DNA from: an uncultured Spirochaetaceae bacterium
Lineage (GTDB): Bacteria > Spirochaetota > Spirochaetia > Treponematales > Treponemataceae
Assembly: GCA_902783245.1 (NCBI GenBank)
Contig: CACZQF010000005.1
Span: 1 to 38,282 of the forward strand
Reading direction: 5' to 3'
Length of the DNA: 38,282 nt
The position numbers and the translations under genes were made by a program. Of this stretch, positions 34,965 through 38,282 are shown piece by piece (the first letter of the stretch is position 1; the number at the start of each line of letters is the position of its first letter). Under the pieces are notes generated by a model. That model made no database searches, was not told the origin of the DNA, and saw nothing but the letters and a program-made list of their open reading frames with translations.

Positions 34965-36366
34965 GACTTTTTACGCTCCACTCCGCAAGCCGGTATTCAA
35001 AGAACATCGGACTATTCAGTTTCAGAATACTGCTATAGAACTCATTGGCAATCGTATAGCTGCCTTTCATCTCAAAATACAACCCCAGATAGTACATAAG
35101 CTTACCGCGCTTATTGCTGTTGCTTTCGTTCTTTACCCGCAGCACGGCGTCATTCTCAGCGTTTATGCCGCCGCCGTCATGGTACAGGCGCATGACCAGA
35201 TACTCCAGCGAGTTCCGGTTAAATTTCTTCATAGCCTGCTCAAGGAACAGCTTGCAGTCCTGTTTCTTTCCCTGCATAAGGTACGTGGCCGCAATCATAA
35301 GCGGATAGGAAGGATTCGTTGCCATCATGGAGCGAGCCAGACCAAACGCCTGACGTGAAGTCTCCCAGTCCTGCTCATGCCATGCCAGCATACCCATGGA
35401 CTCATAGGCAAAATAATAATCAGGATTGGTTGCGATCACCTTTTTATAGTCCGCCAGCGCCATACCGTACTCCCCGCGCTCATCATACAGACCGCCGCGG
35501 TAGGCATAGGCAAGAAAATAGTTTGGATCAATCTGAATCGCCTTAGTCCATGCGGCGATCGCATCATCGAATTTTCCAAGGCTGCGGGAATAGGTGCCTA
35601 CATCAAGATAATAGCTGTAATTTGAATCATCATAGCGTACCGCCTCGGTCACATACTCAAGCGCCTTGCGCCAGTTTTCGTTCTCAGCCTCAAGCTTGCC
35701 AAGATACGCAAGCGCCACGGCATTGTGGCTGTCGATCGCAAGAATCCGCTTGAAAGCGGTCTCAGCCTCAGGAAGGTTGTCCAGATAGTACGACGTCTGG
35801 CCGAGCCCCGCCAGACCGGTGATATTGTCGGGCTCATTCTCCAGGCTCGTGCGATAATAGCGGTTGGCAGCCTTGTAATTATGCTTGAGCATCTCATTCT
35901 GTGCCAGCTGCACGTTCGCCTCGCTGTTATACGGATCAATAGCGAGCAGCTGCTTTATAACCGCCGCATGGCGGTTCTTATTCTCAGTGACCTTGGCGAC
36001 CATCGCGCTCACTTCAAGCACCGGAACAGACTGGGGGGCTGCGGCTATAAGCTGCGAGGCAAGTTCGTCCGCCTGATCGTACCGGCCCGCGGAAACAAGC
36101 AGCGACGCCTTCAGACACAGCAGATCCACATTATCCTTGAGTTTTTCGGGCAGGGAATCAAACAGTATCAGCGCATCTTCCGTACCGCCCGCTGACAGCG
36201 CGCGCTCCAGCTTCTGCGCAAAAGACACCGCGGCGGCCTGCTCGCCCGAACCGGCCGCAGATCTGGTTACATCCGCGGCATATCCTGCCGTACACATTAA
36301 AAACACCGCCGCGCACAACGCCGCAGGATGTCTGAAAAAACGGACTGCACCGCTATTGTTCATCAT
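34951..36366 (-). CDS. Secreted TPR-repeat protein
   Basis: 471 residues. A signal peptide covers about residues 1-30 (hydrophobic run, then TAGYAAD with likely cleavage after an Ala). The rest consists of tetratricopeptide repeats, clearest at about 170-330 (NITGLAGLGQTSYYLDNLPE, AVALAYLGKLEAENENWRKA, DDAIAAWTKAIQIDPNYFLA, YAYRGGLYDERGEYGMALAD). It is probably a periplasmic scaffold. The first of two ATGs (36366) has GAGG seven bases upstream. It is followed by the overlapping TraB-family gene, and a divergent gene of unknown function starts 58 bases away. Spirochaetes commonly encode such proteins; the partner is unknown. Confidence 0.88.
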   Translation of the reverse strand: MMNNSGAVRFFRHPAALCAAVFLMCTAGYAADVTRSAAGSGEQAAAVSFAQKLERALSAGGTEDALILFDSLPEKLKDNVDLLCLKASLLVSAGRYDQADELASQLIAAAPQSVPVLEVSAMVAKVTENKNRHAAVIKQLLAIDPYNSEANVQLAQNEMLKHNYKAANRYYRTSLENEPDNITGLAGLGQTSYYLDNLPEAETAFKRILAIDSHNAVALAYLGKLEAENENWRKALEYVTEAVRYDDSNYSYYLDVGTYSRSLGKFDDAIAAWTKAIQIDPNYFLAYAYRGGLYDERGEYGMALADYKKVIATNPDYYFAYESMGMLAWHEQDWETSRQAFGLARSMMATNPSYPLMIAATYLMQGKKQDCKLFLEQAMKKFNRNSLEYLVMRLYHDGGGINAENDAVLRVKNESNSNKRGKLMYYLGLYFEMKGSYTIANEFYSSILKLNSPMFFEYRLAEWSVKSHESN

Positions 36367-36387
36367 CTGTTTTCCTCATTAACATGG

Positions 36388-36416
36388 TTGAATTTCCTGC
36401 TTCCATTAAGTAAACT
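36388..36416 (+). promoter_or_regulatory. Candidate promoter placing transcription start at or near the ATG of the 584-residue gene
   Basis: TTGAAT (36388-36393) and TAAACT (36411-36416) are separated by 17 bases. Only eight bases remain before the ATG at 36425, so a start six to eight bases after the -10 would produce a leaderless message. The upstream sequence lacks a purine-rich ribosome binding site, which fits. Confidence 0.45.
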
Positions 36417-36424
36417 GTTTTCAA

Positions 36425-38179
36425 ATGTTTGTTCATCCAATAAAGAAGCTATTAGGCCTGACCGTCCTATATTCAGTTATAATTGTCGGCATCTTTGTAC
36501 TCCAGTTTAAAAGCGAAACTGTCATTTCCGGCACTGTCGGAGACCTCAGGTATTCGCTTGCCCAGGCAACCGACGCCCAGCGGCAGACAGTGCTGAAAAA
36601 CAGCATGGAGGTCTCTTTCAAAGGCCTGCAGTTCACCGCAGACAAAAACCATCCGCTCGTGCTCCTTGAGAACGGCCGCAGGTCAGGTGAACACCTTACA
36701 CTGATTTCATACCAAAACGCAAGCCCTTCTTCTATAACATTCAGTTTTACGCAGGACGTAGAGCTTACGTTTCTGGTCAGCGGATCGGCGCAGGAATCGG
36801 AGCTTTCGGTACGCGCAAAGCTGCCCGACGGAGCCGACGCGCTGCAGCTGTACTGCACGGTAACGCGCGGTCATTCCGTGACTCCGCTCACCGGCAGCCT
36901 CTTTACTGTAGAAACGCAGTCACAGGCATACGAGCTTGCCGCAGCGGAGCTTTCCGGCGGTAAACCGTCCGCTACTATAACATTCACCAAGGACAATCCG
37001 TTACTCTCATATACACGGGTGGTGGAGCAGCAGGGCTTTACCATGGATAAGGCGGCGCAGCTCGCGCTGGCCGACCGCTCGCTCTATGAGCAGACAATGC
37101 AGAAGCTGTCCGCAAAGATCATCGAAGACTTTACCGCCGCCGTCAGAAACGACAGCCAGCTGTCCGAGCTCAGCGTCATGGCATACGTGTCCGCTATGGC
37201 GCAGGCTTCTAAATATGAGCAGGCATTGGACTTTATTCCGGCATCATTCAAAAACAGCAGGCGGCGCACCTATCTTACCGCGCCGTATTTCGGCACGCTC
37301 ACGCAGGTATACCGCAGCTTCAGCAGCCGTCTGGAGTCATTCCGCAGCATGGCGGATGAGGCCGTCCAGACAAAATCCTGTGCCGTCTTTGCACAGGAAA
37401 ACCTGAGCTCCTATATCATACAGAACTACGGCTCTCCGCGCGTCACCGCGCTGCTTGCGCTGCCCGCCGAGCTGGAGGAGCCGCCTACAACCGTACAGGC
37501 CATGGGCATACTGCGCGTGTACACGGAGCTTGCAGAATCAAACAAAAGCATGGCGGCACCGCTGGAGCCCGTGATCCAGACCTGTCTTGACGTGCTGACA
37601 AAAGCATGTCTTCTTGACCAGAACAACACCGTCAAGCTGTATACCGAAGAGCAGACGGAGATGCAGCCGCTCGATGCGATCGCAACGGGCGACACGCTCA
37701 TCCGCTACGGCAACCTGATGCAGAAGCAGGAAGCGCAGCTGTTCGGCTATGCCGTCATTAATTCGTATTTTACAGATTTCAGCCGCTACGATCTGTTCAC
37801 GCTGTCGGAAGCATACCCGCTTGTCAGCAGGACATCGTGGTATCCGCACATGGCCGTTATCAACACGCAGAACGGACAGACCATTACGGCATGGACATGC
37901 GCAAGCAGCATCTCAAGCCGTACGGACGGCGCCGGTACCATGACACTCAGCATTGACTTTCCGACCGGTCTGAGCCACTACCTTATCATCAGCGGCATAC
38001 CGCAGTTCAAGCGCATACAGATCTACGGCATGGATTTCCGCACCGATCCGCGCTTTGAAACTTACAATTCGTCAGGATATGTATATGTAGCAGACCAGCG
38101 GACGCTGCTGCTCAAATCACGGCACCGCTCACAGGTGGAACGCGTGTCCATCATCACGGACAGTACGGAAAACTCCTAG
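36425..38179 (+). CDS. Conserved hypothetical protein, membrane-anchored, 584 residues
   Basis: I do not recognise the family. The N-terminus has a basic start then one hydrophobic segment (LLGLTVLYSVIIVGIFVLQF), so it is probably anchored in the inner membrane with the bulk outside. Residues ~35-210 are beta-rich and Ser/Thr-rich, ~210-340 are helical (LSAKIIEDFTAAVRNDSQLS and AYVSAMAQASKYEQALDFIP resemble a degenerate helical repeat), and the C-terminal ~100 residues look beta-rich again (GLSHYLIISGIPQFKRIQIY). It is divergent from the TPR/TraB pair. There is no ribosome binding site at the ATG. It ends in a repeat element. Confidence 0.75.
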   Translation: MFVHPIKKLLGLTVLYSVIIVGIFVLQFKSETVISGTVGDLRYSLAQATDAQRQTVLKNSMEVSFKGLQFTADKNHPLVLLENGRRSGEHLTLISYQNASPSSITFSFTQDVELTFLVSGSAQESELSVRAKLPDGADALQLYCTVTRGHSVTPLTGSLFTVETQSQAYELAAAELSGGKPSATITFTKDNPLLSYTRVVEQQGFTMDKAAQLALADRSLYEQTMQKLSAKIIEDFTAAVRNDSQLSELSVMAYVSAMAQASKYEQALDFIPASFKNSRRRTYLTAPYFGTLTQVYRSFSSRLESFRSMADEAVQTKSCAVFAQENLSSYIIQNYGSPRVTALLALPAELEEPPTTVQAMGILRVYTELAESNKSMAAPLEPVIQTCLDVLTKACLLDQNNTVKLYTEEQTEMQPLDAIATGDTLIRYGNLMQKQEAQLFGYAVINSYFTDFSRYDLFTLSEAYPLVSRTSWYPHMAVINTQNGQTITAWTCASSISSRTDGAGTMTLSIDFPTGLSHYLIISGIPQFKRIQIYGMDFRTDPRFETYNSSGYVYVADQRTLLLKSRHRSQVERVSIITDSTENS

Positions 38180-38282
38180 GAGGTGGCGGGAGGCGGCAAC
38201 CCGTAGTGTTGTTGTGTCAGCCACCATTTTGTCCCGACCGAGGTCGGGTCTGAGTCTCTGGGAGGAGCGGGAGGCGGCAACC
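38180..38282 (+). repeat. Repeat and hairpin element after the 584-residue gene, running off the window
   Basis: The sequence GCGGGAGGCGGCAACC occurs at 38186-38201 and again at 38267-38282, 81 bases apart, each preceded by GGAGG. Between them is a perfect 7-bp hairpin, CCCGACC with GGTCGGG (38233-38248, two-base loop). The second copy ends at the window edge, so further copies may follow. The hairpin has no U-tract. Confidence 0.7.

Overview
The window is a spirochaete chromosome segment, almost certainly from a Treponema or a close relative. Three things point there: the EF-Tu, RpoB and RpoC sequences, the order tRNA-Thr / rpmG / tRNA-Trp / secE / nusG / rplK, and tuf sitting directly in front of rpsJ. 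I cannot name the species from sequence alone.

Positions 962-29566 are one very long block of translation and transcription genes, all on the minus strand. In transcription order (high to low coordinates) it reads tRNA-Thr, rpmG, tRNA-Trp, secE, nusG, rplK, rplA, rplJ, rplL, rpoB, rpoC, rpsL, rpsG, a gap, tuf, rpsJ, rplC, rplD, rplW, rplB, rpsS, rplV, rpsC, rplP, rpmC, rpsQ, rplN, rplX, rplE, rpsN, rpsH, rplF, rplR, rpsE, rpmD, rplO, secY, rpmJ, rpsM, rpsK, rpsD, rpoA, rplQ and a small zinc-ribbon protein, ending in a strong terminator at 912-945. This is the ancestral order (beta, str, S10, spc, alpha) without fusA, adk, map and infA. A consensus promoter at 29591-29619 starts the block. A terminator after rpsG (16817-16843) and AT-rich promoter-like sequence at 16724-16763 split off tuf and everything after it, which therefore carries a leader of about 475 nt.

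Most genes inside the block are separated by 0-20 nt. The few longer gaps are rich in hairpins: rplK leader, rplJ-rplL, rplL-rpoB, rpoB-rpoC, rpoC-rpsL, the tuf leader, tuf-rpsJ and rpsJ-rplC. These are the best places to look for undescribed regulation. The most striking is the tuf leader at 16246-16723, which lies exactly where fusA would be expected.

Positions 1-779 hold the 5' part of a lipoprotein branched-chain amino-acid (or similar) ABC-transporter binding protein, on the minus strand.

Positions 29855-38282 are a looser, visibly GC-richer accessory region: an NlpC/P60 cell-wall hydrolase, a short tandem repeat, a serine O-acetyltransferase (cysE), a small NusG-domain-II membrane protein and radA on the plus strand; a TPR protein followed by a TraB/PrgY-family membrane protein on the minus strand; a divergent 584-residue protein of unknown function; and a repeat/hairpin element that runs off the end of the window.
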